Shown piece after piece: positions 1-9,919 of a stretch of DNA of 64,000 nt; the stretch's first letter is position 1, and each line of letters starts with the position of its first letter. Location: positions 1-64,000 of the forward strand of contig JAQWLN010000132.1 in the NCBI GenBank assembly GCA_029247265.1, given 5' to 3'. Source of the stretch: Fuerstiella sp. Lineage in GTDB: Bacteria; Planctomycetota; Planctomycetia; Planctomycetales; Planctomycetaceae. The translations under genes and the position numbers were made by a program. The notes under the pieces were generated by a model. The model did not search any database. It was not told the origin of the DNA and saw nothing but the letters and a program-made list of their open reading frames with translations.

Positions 1-1068
1 ATTGCCATCGTCGTTGTCGTAGCGCAGGTCATTGACACCAGCTTCGGGTGTACCCCAGTGGACGTGCAGATTCAGCATTTCCTGCAAAGGCAGTTTGGTG
101 AAGTCTGTGTTCGGATCGACCAGCAGGTCGCTACCCGCCCGCATTGTGGCTTTGCCGAAATGAATCGGGTGATCGTGCTCGGTCGGATTTGCCCAACCCA
201 GGTAGTCGTACCATGCGTACGTTCCGATGTCACGAAAAACGGTCCGACGATGCCGTTTGCCTGCTTCTGATGAACCCCAGATGTCATTGACCAGTTCGTG
301 ATCATCGAACGTAAAGAAACTGGGGACATGGCGATGCCATTTGGCCAGCTCGATGCCGCGGGTCAGATACAGCTTGTAGTTTTCCCAGACACCAACAACG
401 GTGGGCATGATCTGGACGGCCAGAGGATAGTCTTTGAGATTCTGCGTCAGCCGCCAGGCTTCGGGCGGAAATTCTCGCAGCTCTTCATAGAGCCAGTCGC
501 CGTTCATGATGTGAAAGTGAACTTTGTCGGCCCAGTCTTTGTTCAGATGTTCGTACGTGGTTGCGCGATGTCCGCCTCCATGCAGTGGGTTCTGGTTCGC
601 ACAGGAGCCGATCTGAAATCGGAAGTTGAACAGTCCTTCCGGATTGTATTCTGCATTCCGAGTCACGTCGGCATGAGGCAGAGTTCGAAAACGCGCAGGC
701 AGACCGTGTGGCCGATCGTTGACCCAGACCTGATAGTGATAAACGGTGTCAGGCAGCAGGCCGGTGAGTTTCGCGACTCCCGTGCAGTCGTGTTCGATTG
801 TCGTCGTCGCCGGATCACTGATCTGATTCAGTTTCTTCTTTGCCGTTCCAAAGTGAACGGTGAATTTGCCAGGGTCAGACGTTCGTCCCCAGACCAGCAT
901 CGACGTTGCGGTCGGCTGGCCCAGCATTGGTCCGTGAGTCAGTCGAATAGGGTTGCGCTCAGCCCGAGCCGCCAGCGAACCGACAGCGACGACTATCAAT
1001 ACCACACTGAATAGACGCAGGCATGCACGGTGGGTTTGACGCAGAAAGCATCGACGTTCAGTTTTCAT
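1..1068 (-). CDS. PhoD-type alkaline phosphatase/phosphodiesterase, 3' end beyond window
   Basis: The minus frame is open from an ATG at 1068 to the window edge (356 codons, C-terminus missing). Residues 1-33 look like a signal peptide: a basic start, then a hydrophobic run ending in Ala-Arg-Ala. An N-terminal Fn3-like domain follows, with the PhoD-typical phrase THGPMLGQPTATSMLVWGR at about 40-58. The metallophosphatase core then begins with FQIGSCANQNP and carries the family motif FFTFDDHELVND, which supplies metal ligands. PhoD enzymes are secreted metal-dependent phosphoesterases, so a periplasmic or extracellular phosphate-scavenging role is inferred. The gene is divergent from parA. The exact substrate cannot be read from the sequence. 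Confidence 0.88.
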   Translation of the reverse strand, partial: MKTERRCFLRQTHRACLRLFSVVLIVVAVGSLAARAERNPIRLTHGPMLGQPTATSMLVWGRTSDPGKFTVHFGTAKKKLNQISDPATTTIEHDCTGVAKLTGLLPDTVYHYQVWVNDRPHGLPARFRTLPHADVTRNAEYNPEGLFNFRFQIGSCANQNPLHGGGHRATTYEHLNKDWADKVHFHIMNGDWLYEELREFPPEAWRLTQNLKDYPLAVQIMPTVVGVWENYKLYLTRGIELAKWHRHVPSFFTFDDHELVNDIWGSSEAGKRHRRTVFRDIGTYAWYDYLGWANPTEHDHPIHFGKATMRAGSDLLVDPNTDFTKLPLQEMLNLHVHWGTPEAGVNDLRYDNDDGN

Positions 1069-1412
1069 TTGTAATCCATCAGAAGGAATTGGCGTTTTTT
1101 TCTGCCGGTGAGCGACTGTACGGCTCGACTTTCGGGGCGTCAATTCACTCGCGGCAATCAGTGTCAATCGCGTGCAAAATGCATTTCGGGCAGATTCTTC
1201 CACAATTGCGACCAGACGCTCGGGCGCATTTTCTGCCTGTCGTTTGGTGGTTGGGCACTCGTCGTGCCGTTTCACGCCGACCAGATGATACCAGCCACCA
1301 AATTGCCTCAGTGTTGCTTCGTTCGGTCGCAGAGTTGTCTTCTCGTTTCCGAGGCTCCGTCGTAGATTGTGCAGCCTGATAAATTTCATTGACCGATTGC
1401 GGAACAACGGCT
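1069..1412. other. Divergent intergenic region between phoD-like gene and parA
   Basis: This 344-base stretch must hold the promoters for both divergent genes, but no convincing -35/-10 pair or operator was recognised. Short open frames on both strands have no coding character. Confidence 0.4.
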
Positions 1413-2252
1413 ATGCGCACAATTGCAGTAATGAATCAAAAAGGGGGCGTTGGCAAGACAACCAGCAGCGTCAACATTGCCGCGGCCCTTGCTCAAAGCG
1501 GCCATACCGTCTGCGTCATTGATATGGATCCGCAGGGGCATGCCTCACTGCATCTGGGGCTGGAATGTTCTGCAGCTACGCTGTCCGTTTACGACGTTTT
1601 CGCGGGACAGGCGACGGTTGATCAGTCGCGACAGCTGGTTGCGGAGAATCTCTCTGTGATTCCATCCAACATTGATCTGGCAGCTGTTGAGGTGGAACTG
1701 GCAGGCACGCAGCATCGGGAATTCATTCTGCGGGATGCGCTGCGCGACTGGCACGAGCAGAACCGGTTTGACTATGTGATCATGGACTGCCCGCCGTCGC
1801 TGGGAGTCCTGACGATCAACGCACTGTGCGCGGTGAAGGAAGTTTTGATCCCTCTGCAACCGCACTTCTTCGCTCTGCAGGGGCTATCAAAGCTGTTTGA
1901 AACGACAGCATTGGTGACCCGACGGCTGAACCGCGATCTGAAAGTGACTGGCGTGGCGCTGTGCATGTACGAATCGGGAACCCGGCTGGCGGCGGACGTT
2001 ACGGAGGATCTGCGTCATTTTCTGACGACGAGCGACGGTGATACACCGTGGGCGAACGCAAAGATCTTTCGAACTCGAATTCGTCGCAATATTAAGTTGG
2101 CCGAAGCGCCCAGTTTTGGTCAGTCGATTTTCGGCTACGCATCGAAGTGCCCGGGAGCCCGCGACTACGCTGGCCTGGCTGAAGAGCTGGCGTCCATGAC
2201 GGAACTGAGTTTGTCGGGAAATGAAGATGCAACGGTGTCAGAGGCTGCTTGA
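1413..2252 (+). CDS. ParA/Soj family ATPase (orphan)
   Basis: A deviant Walker A motif KGGVGKTT lies at residues 10-17, with the signature Lys10. DMDPQG is at 37-42 and the Walker B-like [11 protein letters not shown] is near 120. The protein is 279 aa, normal for chromosomal ParA/Soj/MinD-like ATPases. ATG 1413 is chosen over an in-frame ATG at 1389 because family members begin only a few residues before the P-loop. ParA proteins dimerise on ATP and position DNA or protein cargo on the nucleoid. No parB or parS-like site is adjacent, so this could segregate the chromosome from a split locus or position another cargo. It converges with the peroxidase pseudogene 32 bases downstream. Confidence 0.9.
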   Translation: MRTIAVMNQKGGVGKTTSSVNIAAALAQSGHTVCVIDMDPQGHASLHLGLECSAATLSVYDVFAGQATVDQSRQLVAENLSVIPSNIDLAAVEVELAGTQHREFILRDALRDWHEQNRFDYVIMDCPPSLGVLTINALCAVKEVLIPLQPHFFALQGLSKLFETTALVTRRLNRDLKVTGVALCMYESGTRLAADVTEDLRHFLTTSDGDTPWANAKIFRTRIRRNIKLAEAPSFGQSIFGYASKCPGARDYAGLAEELASMTELSLSGNEDATVSEAA

Positions 2253-2284
2253 CCTTGCGGGTATGACGACTTCCGCGAATCAGC

Positions 2285-3438
2285 TCAACGCACGAACGGG
2301 CCCGAGAACTTTGGGTCCTTTATCAGCTCGCGATCGGTCAGTGTCTTCAGAAATGCCGTGAGGGCGACTTTTTCGCGTTCCGGCAGTGCCAGGCCCTGAG
2401 CGGAAATTTCGCTGAGTCTGGGATCCAGGTTGGGGTGGGGGCGAACGCTCCAGTTGTAGTGTTCCAACACACGATCAATTGTCGCGAATCTTCCGTCGTG
2501 CATGTACGGCTCCGTCAGTTCGATGTTTCTCAGAGACGGCGCCTTGAACGCCCCCCGATCCTTAACGACGCCCGTTCTGCCTCCGACGCCAGTATCCGAG
2601 TCGTGGATTTATCCGTCAACACCATTGACCGCGGGGCCGTCAATAAAGAAAAACGCAGACTGTCGCGTCCTTTCTGATGTCGTCGTGTCCTGCAGGTGGC
2701 ACTGCGCACACTGTCCCGCTCGAGGAATTGCTCTTTGCCGTAGTTCTCCTGGTCGGTGAAGTTGGGGAATCGATCATAGACGGAATCCACCGCCGCTCGA
2801 CCGACATCATACTTCGAACGGTACGAGACAATTGACCGGATAAACTGTGCCATCGCCTTTCCCATGCGGTCTGCTGAAACGGCGCTGCTGTTGAACGCCT
2901 TGTCGAACAGTGGAGGATAGATCTCGTCCGCCTGCAGTTGTTCGACCAGCGCGGGCAGGGTGTGTCCCATTTACACAGGATTTCTGATGGGCATCAGCGT
3001 CTGTTCTTCCAGCGTCGCCGCTCGCTCGTCCCAGAAAAACCGACCGCTGCGGTAATAGCGGGCATTAATTAAACTCATCGAATTTCGTGTTACTGGTTTG
3101 CCCTGAAATCCAATGCTCAGTGTTTTCTCGTCTGTGAAGGCCAGCTTCTGTTTGTGGCACGACGCACACGAAGTTGTACCATTGGCGGACAGAGATTTGT
3201 CGTAGAACAGAACACGGCCGAGAGTCGCCCCATGGTCGGTGATCAGATTGTGCGACGGAGTGTTGTCGTGGGTCGCTGCAATTTCACCGAAATATGGCGG
3301 CAATTCGACCTAGCTGTAGTTGAAGGGGACGGCCGGCAGGTTGATCGTTCTCTCGGCAGTGCCATCGTCGCATGCGAAGCTGCCAAATGAGAAATGAATC
3401 AGCACGAGCTGAACCGGCAGAATTGTTTTCAGAGGCAT
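2285..3438 (-). pseudogene. Dihaem cytochrome c peroxidase (MauG/CcpA type), decayed
   Basis: Reading from ATG 3438 gives a signal-peptide-like start, then the first haem motif CASCH, the peroxidase phrase PIRNPV..MGHT, a second haem motif CAQCH, and the C-terminal PSLRNIELTEPYMHDGRF. The frame is broken four times: TAG at 3312-3310 (after PFNYS), TAA at 3973-2971 minus-strand position 2973-2971 (where the family normally has Glu in NPVEMG), a one-base-deletion-type frameshift just before CAQCH near 2707, and TAA at 2611-2609. All parts are collinear and recognisable, so the gene was lost recently. The intact ancestor would have been a periplasmic enzyme reducing H2O2 or oxidising a partner. 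Several independent lesions make sequencing error unlikely. Confidence 0.9.
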
Positions 3439-3949
3439 AGACCACTCATTAAGCTGTTTCTGTGATCAGGATTCCCGCATGTTGATACCGCCTTTGCAGG
3501 ATCGGTCGTCCGTGTCGTGGACGGCTGAAAGACGGTGCGTCCGGAAATCATAGTCGTGAATCCGCCTGCGAGCCACACATTCGACAGGTGCTACCGCGCG
3601 ATGTCCGAATACGTCTGTTGCGGTAGAGTCGGGGGTAAACGACAGGGAATCGTATGGCGGCCAGGTCGGGGGGATGTTTGATTCGGACGTGTGCCACCGG
3701 ATCTGCCGGTGTTTTCGTGAGTTTCCGTGCACTGGCGAAGCCAGTGGCACACTCAAATAGAGACGGTTCGACGTGGACGAGGACGGTCTTGCCGAGTTGT
3801 CGCCGACAGTGACGAAGGTGGAGCCTGCCGATGAATAATTCCACGACTGCATCGACGCGAATTGTAGCGGTCGTGGGCAGTGACTCTTGCGCGGGGCGGT
3901 GTCCACACGGTTAAACGACAAACACGGAAGACTCTGCTACTGTTCCAGC
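3439..3949. other. Intergenic region, no confident gene
   Basis: Minus-strand frames of 98-151 codons exist (3466-3921, 3548-3844), but they overlap each other, have no recognisable domain and show no clear coding bias. The stretch may hold remains of a gene upstream of the decayed peroxidase. It contains the inverted repeat at 3727-3750. Confidence 0.4.
3727..3750. repeat. Near-perfect inverted repeat, REP-like
   Basis: The left arm GTGCACTGGC and right arm GCCAGTGGCAC pair around a GAA loop with one unpaired base. There is no T-tract, and it lies inside gene-free DNA, so a repetitive extragenic palindrome fits better than a terminator. Confidence 0.5.
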
Positions 3950-5806
3950 ATGACCGAACAATCTCAGCGAGATCCGAAAAACGAAGCCATACGCACGGCG
4001 TATTCGAGTATTAGCGCAACGTTGCTGGCGGAACGCGTTGTCAAGGGATGGTGGGAAGGCTGCCTGTCCACATCTGCGCTGTCGACCGCGACGGCAGTGA
4101 TGGCGCTGAGTATGGCCGATGAAGCCGCACGTGACGAAAGTGAATCGGCGCACTTCCGCGAACTGGTGATGGCAGGATTGCAGTGGCTGGCGGATCACCA
4201 GAACGAAGATGGCGGCTGGGGCGACACCGTTCTGAGCGTGAGCAATATCTCCACGACCATGCTGGCCAACGCCGTGTTTCATGCGACTCAACGCGTTGAT
4301 ACGTATGAGCACGTTGTCGCGGCCTCACAGCGGTATATCGATGACGCCGGTGGTGTCGACGCTGTATTGAAACGCTACGGAAAGGATAGAACCTTTTCCG
4401 TTCCCATTCTGACTCATTGCGCACTGGCGGGACGGGTGGATTGGCGGCATGTGCTTCCTCTGCCGTTCGAACTCTCGTGCATTCCAGCGAAGTTCTACGC
4501 AGCCGTGCGCCTGCCGGTCGTCAGTTACGCGCTACCTGCACTGATTGCCATCGGCCAGGTCGTCTTCAAAAAACGTGGCCACTGGAATCCTGTCGTTCGA
4601 TGGATTCGAAGGGCGGCCATCAAACAGTCGATGAGAGTGCTGGAGTCGATACAGCCGGAACACGGCGGCTTTCTGGAAGCGACACCCCTGACCAGTTTTG
4701 TATGTATGAGTCTGCTGGGTTGTCGTTTTCATGATCATCCGGTGACTCGACGCTGCCTGGAGTTCATTGTGGCATCAGTGCGTCCGGACGGCAGCTGGCC
4801 CATTGACACCAATCTCTCGACCTGGGTCACCACTCTGAGTGTCAACGCTATGGCAGGTTGCCCTTCGGTTGTAGCGGACGATGAACAAGCCATGACGCTG
4901 GACGCAGGTGATCGGCAGCGAATCCGTGAATGGCTGCTGTCTCAGCAATACAACGTTGTGCATCCCTATACAAATTCGCCCCCAGGCGGGTGGTCATGGA
5001 CGGACTTGCCGGGTGGTGTACCTGATGCTGATGATACTCCGGGTGCGATGCTGGCAATATTGAATCTTCGCTCGGGGGGCGAGCAGTATGCAGAGGAGGA
5101 AATCACGGCGTTGCAGAACGCAGCAACATGGCTTCTGAATCTGCAGAACCGCGATGGCGGCTGGCCAACGTTCTGCCGCGGCTGGGGAGCTCTGCCATTT
5201 GACCGCAGCAGCAACGACCTGACGGCTCACGTGTTGCGAGCGTTAACGCTTTGGCGGTCGCGTGTTGCGGGGATCAGCAGAGAATTTGCTGCCCGGAGCG
5301 ATGCTGCTGTTCAGCGAGGACTGGCATTTCTGTCCCGGACACAGGCTGATGACGGCAGTTGGTTGCCGCTGTGGTTCGGAAACCAGTTCAATCATGACGA
5401 TGAGAACCCATTATATGGGACGGCCAAGGTTGTGCTGGCATTGCGCGAGATTGGCCACGGTGATCAGCCATTCGCCGTTCGGGGCATCGAATGGTTGGTT
5501 AGCAATCAAAATGATGACGGGGGGTGGTCTGGTCGACGGGGACTTTCCAGTTCGACAGAGGAGACGGCTTTGGCTGTGGAGGCCCTGGCCGGCATGCCAG
5601 AAGCGGATTCCGCTGTTATTTCCGGTGCAAACTGGCTTGTTGGTCAGGTCAACGACGGATCCGTGGCGGATCCGTCCCCAATTGGTTTCTATTTTGCGAA
5701 ACTCTGGTATTTTGAACGCCTATACCCCATCATATTTGCCACAGGCGCCCTCCGCAGGTGCTTGGAGCCCAGAATAACGGTGGACGGCCACCCTCACAAA
5801 ATCTGA
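3950..5806 (+). CDS. Class II terpene cyclase of the squalene-hopene cyclase family
   Basis: The 618-aa protein has repeated QW-type motifs typical of squalene-hopene and related cyclases: [34 protein letters not shown] and QNDDGGW. The catalytic acid motif D359-A-D-D362 matches the DxDD used by class II cyclases to protonate a polyprene or epoxide. The C-terminal [12 protein letters not shown] resembles the end of hopene cyclases. Length is close to the usual 620-650 aa. ATG 3950 is chosen because the longer frame from 3887 adds a sequence unlike the family. The next gene, 104 bases downstream, makes polyprenyl diphosphates. The substrate (squalene or a linear C30-C35 prenyl chain) cannot be decided from sequence. 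Confidence 0.9.
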   Translation: MTEQSQRDPKNEAIRTAYSSISATLLAERVVKGWWEGCLSTSALSTATAVMALSMADEAARDESESAHFRELVMAGLQWLADHQNEDGGWGDTVLSVSNISTTMLANAVFHATQRVDTYEHVVAASQRYIDDAGGVDAVLKRYGKDRTFSVPILTHCALAGRVDWRHVLPLPFELSCIPAKFYAAVRLPVVSYALPALIAIGQVVFKKRGHWNPVVRWIRRAAIKQSMRVLESIQPEHGGFLEATPLTSFVCMSLLGCRFHDHPVTRRCLEFIVASVRPDGSWPIDTNLSTWVTTLSVNAMAGCPSVVADDEQAMTLDAGDRQRIREWLLSQQYNVVHPYTNSPPGGWSWTDLPGGVPDADDTPGAMLAILNLRSGGEQYAEEEITALQNAATWLLNLQNRDGGWPTFCRGWGALPFDRSSNDLTAHVLRALTLWRSRVAGISREFAARSDAAVQRGLAFLSRTQADDGSWLPLWFGNQFNHDDENPLYGTAKVVLALREIGHGDQPFAVRGIEWLVSNQNDDGGWSGRRGLSSSTEETALAVEALAGMPEADSAVISGANWLVGQVNDGSVADPSPIGFYFAKLWYFERLYPIIFATGALRRCLEPRITVDGHPHKI

Positions 5807-5910
5807 TCGTCAGCGGCCACGTTTTCCGGTACTTTCGCCCATTCGCGGGGTTAATCTGGTCAACGGCAAACGTTCCATCTTACGTAAATCCTCATCCCGT
5901 CAAGAGACAA

Positions 5911-7821
5911 ATGCGTCCGCAGGAGTCACGAGTGTCAATTGTGCCAGTCTCAGAAGCCATTCCGGCAAAAGCCGAATCGCCAGTCAAGAACGATGATTCG
6001 GATGATGATCCGCAGCCGGTTCGTAAGAAGGGCCAGCGCCGAAGCACCAGTCACCTGAAGTCTGTGCCGGAAACGCTGGAGCAGCGCGAGACGTTCAAGC
6101 GAGCGGCTGAAGAATTCGCGAAGGGGCTTGAGAAGTCTCGCGCTCTGAACAAAAATGAACTTGAGGCTCACAGTCGTACACTGCTTGACCAAATGGAATT
6201 GCCCGAGAAGTTTCTCGGCTTTGCCATGGTGATGATTGGCAACTTCTTCTGGAAACAACAGTTTCTGGCGATTCCCTTTGAACGCCGTATGTTGCTGCTG
6301 CCGCACTGCCTGAAGCATGCGGAAGGTTGTCCGGCAGAGTATTCCGAATTCGGTCTGGACTGTGAAAGTTGCGGGGCATGTTCGATCGCCGACTACAAAG
6401 TCCGTGCGGAACAACTGGGATACAAGGTGCTGGTGGCCGAAGGTTCGCCGGTTGTTTTGAAGATCATCGTCTCCGGACACATCGACGGAATTCTGGGAGT
6501 CGCCTGTCTGAACGTACTTGAGAAAGCGATCGAAAAGATTCTGATCGCTGGCGTCCCGTCGTACGCGGTGCCCCTGCATTCCGGCGATTGTATGAATACC
6601 ACGCTGGATGAATCATGGGTGTGGGATGTTCTGGACAAGTACGAACCACTGCCGGAAAAACCAACTGCCAGTTATGTCCCCCTGATGCGTGCATCGACCC
6701 GGACATTCGAAACCGACCTGGAACGCCTTCTGCCTCGTGTCCGCACAAAGAACGGAGCGAAGAAGGACAGTCCTGTGGCATTCACTGAGTCCGTCGCGTA
6801 CGACTGGCTGGCCAACGGCGGCAAACGTTTTCGACCATTCATCACACTGGCAGCCTGGCATGCGGCATCTGGTGCAGAAATGTTGACCGCGGGCGACGCC
6901 ACGCCCGAAATTCCCGACTCTGTGGCTCGAGTTGCAATGGCGATTGAAGCATTTCATAAAGCCTCTCTGGTCCATGACGACATCCAGGACGATGACCAGT
7001 TCCGCTATGGTGAAGATACACTGCATCGCCGACACGGAATCGGACAGGCGATCAACATAGGTGACCATCTGATCGGAATCGGATACCGACTGATCCACAG
7101 TTCGCGAGATCTGGATCCGGAAATTGCACTCGATATCGCTGACAATATGTCGACGGCCCACATTCGTCTCTGCGACGGGCAGGGTGCGGAAATGTCGTGG
7201 CAACAGTCGCCTGACTGGACGATCACACCTCTGGATGCTTTGCAGATTTATTCTCTGAAAACCTCACCTGCATTTCACGCGGCCTTGTACGCCGGACTGC
7301 GTCTGGCAAATCATGAGTTGGCGTCCAGTGACGCCGTCGGCTTATTCTGTCGACACGTTGGTGTCGCCTTCCAGATCCTGAACGATCTGAAGGACTGGCA
7401 GGGAGACCGGGATAATAAACTAAAAAGCGGTCAGGACGCTCTTGCGCTGCGACCTACCGTTTTGCTGGCGTTGGCATTGAAAGACGCTGATTGCGAACAG
7501 CGGAAGGTTCTGCAGGACGTGCTATCCGGAAAGTTTGATGATTTGCCGGAGGAAGTACGAGTCGACCGACTGCGAACGATATTTGACAGTTGCGACGTCT
7601 TTGAGAAAGCGGAGACGCTTGTCGAAAGGTCACAGGAACGAGCTCAGGCAATCGTCGCCGACATCAAAGATGAACGGATTCAGGCTCTGTTGCAGTTCTT
7701 CGTGGAAACAGTCCTTGTTCGTGACACGCCTCCGACAGCGGCCGAGCATCTTGACCCTGATTCCGGTGATCCGCCACCTCGCCCCTCTGTGTTTGTGCCA
7801 CTGTCGTTGGGTAGCCTTTGA
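5911..7821 (+). CDS. DUF116 domain fused to polyprenyl diphosphate synthase
   Basis: The 636-aa protein has two parts. Residues about 70-260 form a DUF116 domain with LPHCLKH near 130 and a Cys cluster CESCGAC near 150-157, suggestive of metal or Fe-S binding. Residues about 285-610 form a trans-isoprenyl diphosphate synthase with GGKRFRPF at about 303, the first Asp-rich motif DDIQDDD near 356 and a second motif in the variant form NDLKD near 491 (first Asp replaced by Asn). The synthase would elongate allylic diphosphates with isopentenyl diphosphate. ATG 5911 is preferred because upstream in-frame starts run back into the cyclase gene. Following a terpene cyclase in the same direction suggests a shared isoprenoid pathway. 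The role of DUF116 is unknown. Confidence 0.88.
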   Translation: MRPQESRVSIVPVSEAIPAKAESPVKNDDSDDDPQPVRKKGQRRSTSHLKSVPETLEQRETFKRAAEEFAKGLEKSRALNKNELEAHSRTLLDQMELPEKFLGFAMVMIGNFFWKQQFLAIPFERRMLLLPHCLKHAEGCPAEYSEFGLDCESCGACSIADYKVRAEQLGYKVLVAEGSPVVLKIIVSGHIDGILGVACLNVLEKAIEKILIAGVPSYAVPLHSGDCMNTTLDESWVWDVLDKYEPLPEKPTASYVPLMRASTRTFETDLERLLPRVRTKNGAKKDSPVAFTESVAYDWLANGGKRFRPFITLAAWHAASGAEMLTAGDATPEIPDSVARVAMAIEAFHKASLVHDDIQDDDQFRYGEDTLHRRHGIGQAINIGDHLIGIGYRLIHSSRDLDPEIALDIADNMSTAHIRLCDGQGAEMSWQQSPDWTITPLDALQIYSLKTSPAFHAALYAGLRLANHELASSDAVGLFCRHVGVAFQILNDLKDWQGDRDNKLKSGQDALALRPTVLLALALKDADCEQRKVLQDVLSGKFDDLPEEVRVDRLRTIFDSCDVFEKAETLVERSQERAQAIVADIKDERIQALLQFFVETVLVRDTPPTAAEHLDPDSGDPPPRPSVFVPLSLGSL

Positions 7822-8065
7822 CGGTTTCCCCATACCCTGGCCGTTCGGCATGGACGATTATCTGGTCCGTGGCAGAACGATTAATGCACAGGCAACGGTG
7901 TCACAGCCCGCAGAACGATCGTTTCACCGGGGGCCCATCGGGCCGAGTCCAGCAACTAAAACGCACGGGGCGTGGCCCACGTAGTGAAACATCCTGCACG
8001 GGCCGAAACCTTCCTGATGGTGGTGGAGCGCCGGATGTGATCAACGTCATCTAGGCCGCACGTTG

Positions 8066-9271
8066 TTATCCGTCGATCGCGTCAGGCACGCGCGTCTCGA
8101 ACGTCAATGGTGTGGCTGAACCCGTCGGAGCGACCCTGAAGCCAACTTTGCCGTCCATGACATCCAGCAATAACTGACCGCATACATCGGCGCGCCAGCC
8201 TTCCAGAATCTTTGCTTTCCCGTTTTTTCCGGGTTCGAGGCGATGGTGTCGCACCAGTTCCGTAAGATCCTTGTTGTTGGCCACCAGCGTCTGTGAGATG
8301 TCCAGTTCTGCACAGCGGTTAGATAATGCCAGCGCGAGCAACTTGGAAATTACCTGTTCGTCCGAAGACGCTTCCTGACGTCGATTGCGGAGTTTGTCAG
8401 GAAGGTCAGCATCTGATATCTGAAGTGCGTTTCCAATCACCTCCACAATGTCGTCAAGACGCCGTTTGTACTCAGGCCGATTCATGTCACGCGTTGCCAG
8501 GGCCTTTTGTCGAGTCGTCGGCTTTCTGCGAGCAAGATCAATCAGAAGGTCGTCACGCAGAATCCTGCGAACAGGCCGATTGCGAAACGCCGCTTCTTCC
8601 TCTCGCCAGTGGGCGAGTTTCTGCACGATCGCCAGATCTCGTCGAGACAGCTTGTGAGTCCCCGAGATCCGTTGCCACGGAGCCGTAGAGTCATCGGTCA
8701 CAATATCGTCAATTAATCGCTGCATCTCGGCCTCAGCCCAGTCCAGCCGATTGTGTTTCCGTAGCCAGGAACGCTGTCGGCGCCAGATCTCCAGCACATG
8801 ATCAACGTCTTCAAGAGCGTATTTCAACTGCTCTTCAGATAGAGGGCGCCTAAGCCAGTCTGTTCGAGTTTGACTGCCGTCAACCTTCTCGCCCATCACC
8901 CGTTGAACGATGGCCGAATATGAAAGCGGGTAACTGCGACCGCGAAAACCTTCCGCAACCTGAATGTCGTAGAGCTTTCGAGGAACTTGGCCAATCTGAT
9001 AGAGACAGAAGCGAACTTCCGCCTGACCGCCATGAACCACCACTGTGGTTTCATCATCGGCCATGATTTCCCACCACGCTGCCATATCGCCGACGGAAAG
9101 CGGGTCAACAGCAACACTGCGTTCGGTAGTCGCAAACTGCAGCAGGCCGAGCTCTGGTCGATACGTGCTTTCCGACACGAATTCCGTGTCAAACGCCACG
9201 AGGCCCGACTCGCGAATATGATTGCACAGGTCGACGAAATCTTCGTGTTTGGAAATGAATGTTGTAGTCAT
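8066..9271 (-). CDS. rnd: Ribonuclease D-like 3'-5' exonuclease with HRDC domain
   Basis: This 401-aa DEDD-family exonuclease has Exo I FDTEF (D28, E30) and Exo III Y151-A-L-E-D155. The Exo II region VVVHGGQAEVRF has Glu85 where classical RNase D has Asp. The C-terminal half contains an HRDC-like region (LSRRDLAIVQKLAHWREEEA and onward) used for RNA binding. RNase D trims tRNA and other RNA 3' ends in the cytoplasm. ATG 9271 fits the family N-terminus; the open frame extends to 9403 but adds unrelated sequence. Glu is also acidic, so activity may be kept, and Glu at this place may be a subfamily trait. The gene stands alone. Confidence 0.88.
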   Translation of the reverse strand: MTTTFISKHEDFVDLCNHIRESGLVAFDTEFVSESTYRPELGLLQFATTERSVAVDPLSVGDMAAWWEIMADDETTVVVHGGQAEVRFCLYQIGQVPRKLYDIQVAEGFRGRSYPLSYSAIVQRVMGEKVDGSQTRTDWLRRPLSEEQLKYALEDVDHVLEIWRRQRSWLRKHNRLDWAEAEMQRLIDDIVTDDSTAPWQRISGTHKLSRRDLAIVQKLAHWREEEAAFRNRPVRRILRDDLLIDLARRKPTTRQKALATRDMNRPEYKRRLDDIVEVIGNALQISDADLPDKLRNRRQEASSDEQVISKLLALALSNRCAELDISQTLVANNKDLTELVRHHRLEPGKNGKAKILEGWRADVCGQLLLDVMDGKVGFRVAPTGSATPLTFETRVPDAIDG

Positions 9272-9919
9272 GAACAGAAAACGAGTTTGGCCTGAATGAA
9301 TATCAATGGAGCAGAGTTGCCGTGAGAGTAGCCGAATGGGGCGAGGTAGAGGATTCTCAGGCCGGCTTCCGCCTTTCGCAAGCCACTCGTAACGAATCCA
9401 CACTGGTCAAAGGGAATAACGCCCGTCCCGACGGTCACTGGTGTTCGTCGGGCTAATTCGCCAAACCGGAATAATACCGAGTCTGTGCACATTCCGTACA
9501 GTGCGTAAACTTTCGTCTGACGCTACCTTTTCACAAATGCAGATTTGACGTGCCCCATACTGAACCTATGTTTCTCCTGTCAACCGGACGAGAGTTCAGT
9601 CTGAGCGACCCTGCCGCACCATAGGTGTAGGCGAGTCTGAATGAAAAACACGAATTAGTAGCGCGTTAAGGAAAGCTGGGAGCTTTGAGGGGACCTTATC
9701 ACGCTGCTTTTTCGTGCGCCTTGCCTAATTGACGCCGCCCTTCCGCATGTCGATCCATATTCGGACATTAGGAACTACGCAGGCTGGGGCAGGAATTTGG
9801 ATTCTCCAGGATATTCTGTATAGGGGAAGTCTGCGGCCAACCGATGAACACTATAAGCCCGAAATGCGTCCACAGTATGCACAGTTCGGGGTGTCCTGTT
9901 GGTTCAGTTGGTTGATCCC
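9272..9919. other. Divergent intergenic region, about 650 bases
   Basis: This region lies between the minus-strand RNase D gene and the plus-strand 839-aa protein gene. No coding frame is supported. A small perfect hairpin (AAAGCT, GGG loop, AGCTTT) is at 9672-9686. A possible weak promoter-like pair (TTGGAT and TGTATA) lies near 9797-9824, but it is too weak to call. Confidence 0.35.

Noticed and set aside
298-1014. 238-codon plus-strand frame
   Set aside because: It is the antisense of the PhoD-type gene, whose minus frame carries clear family motifs.
3466-3921. 151-codon minus-strand frame upstream of the peroxidase pseudogene
   Set aside because: It has no domain, its frame competes with another in the same DNA, and no ribosome site is present. 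It was left as gene-free DNA.
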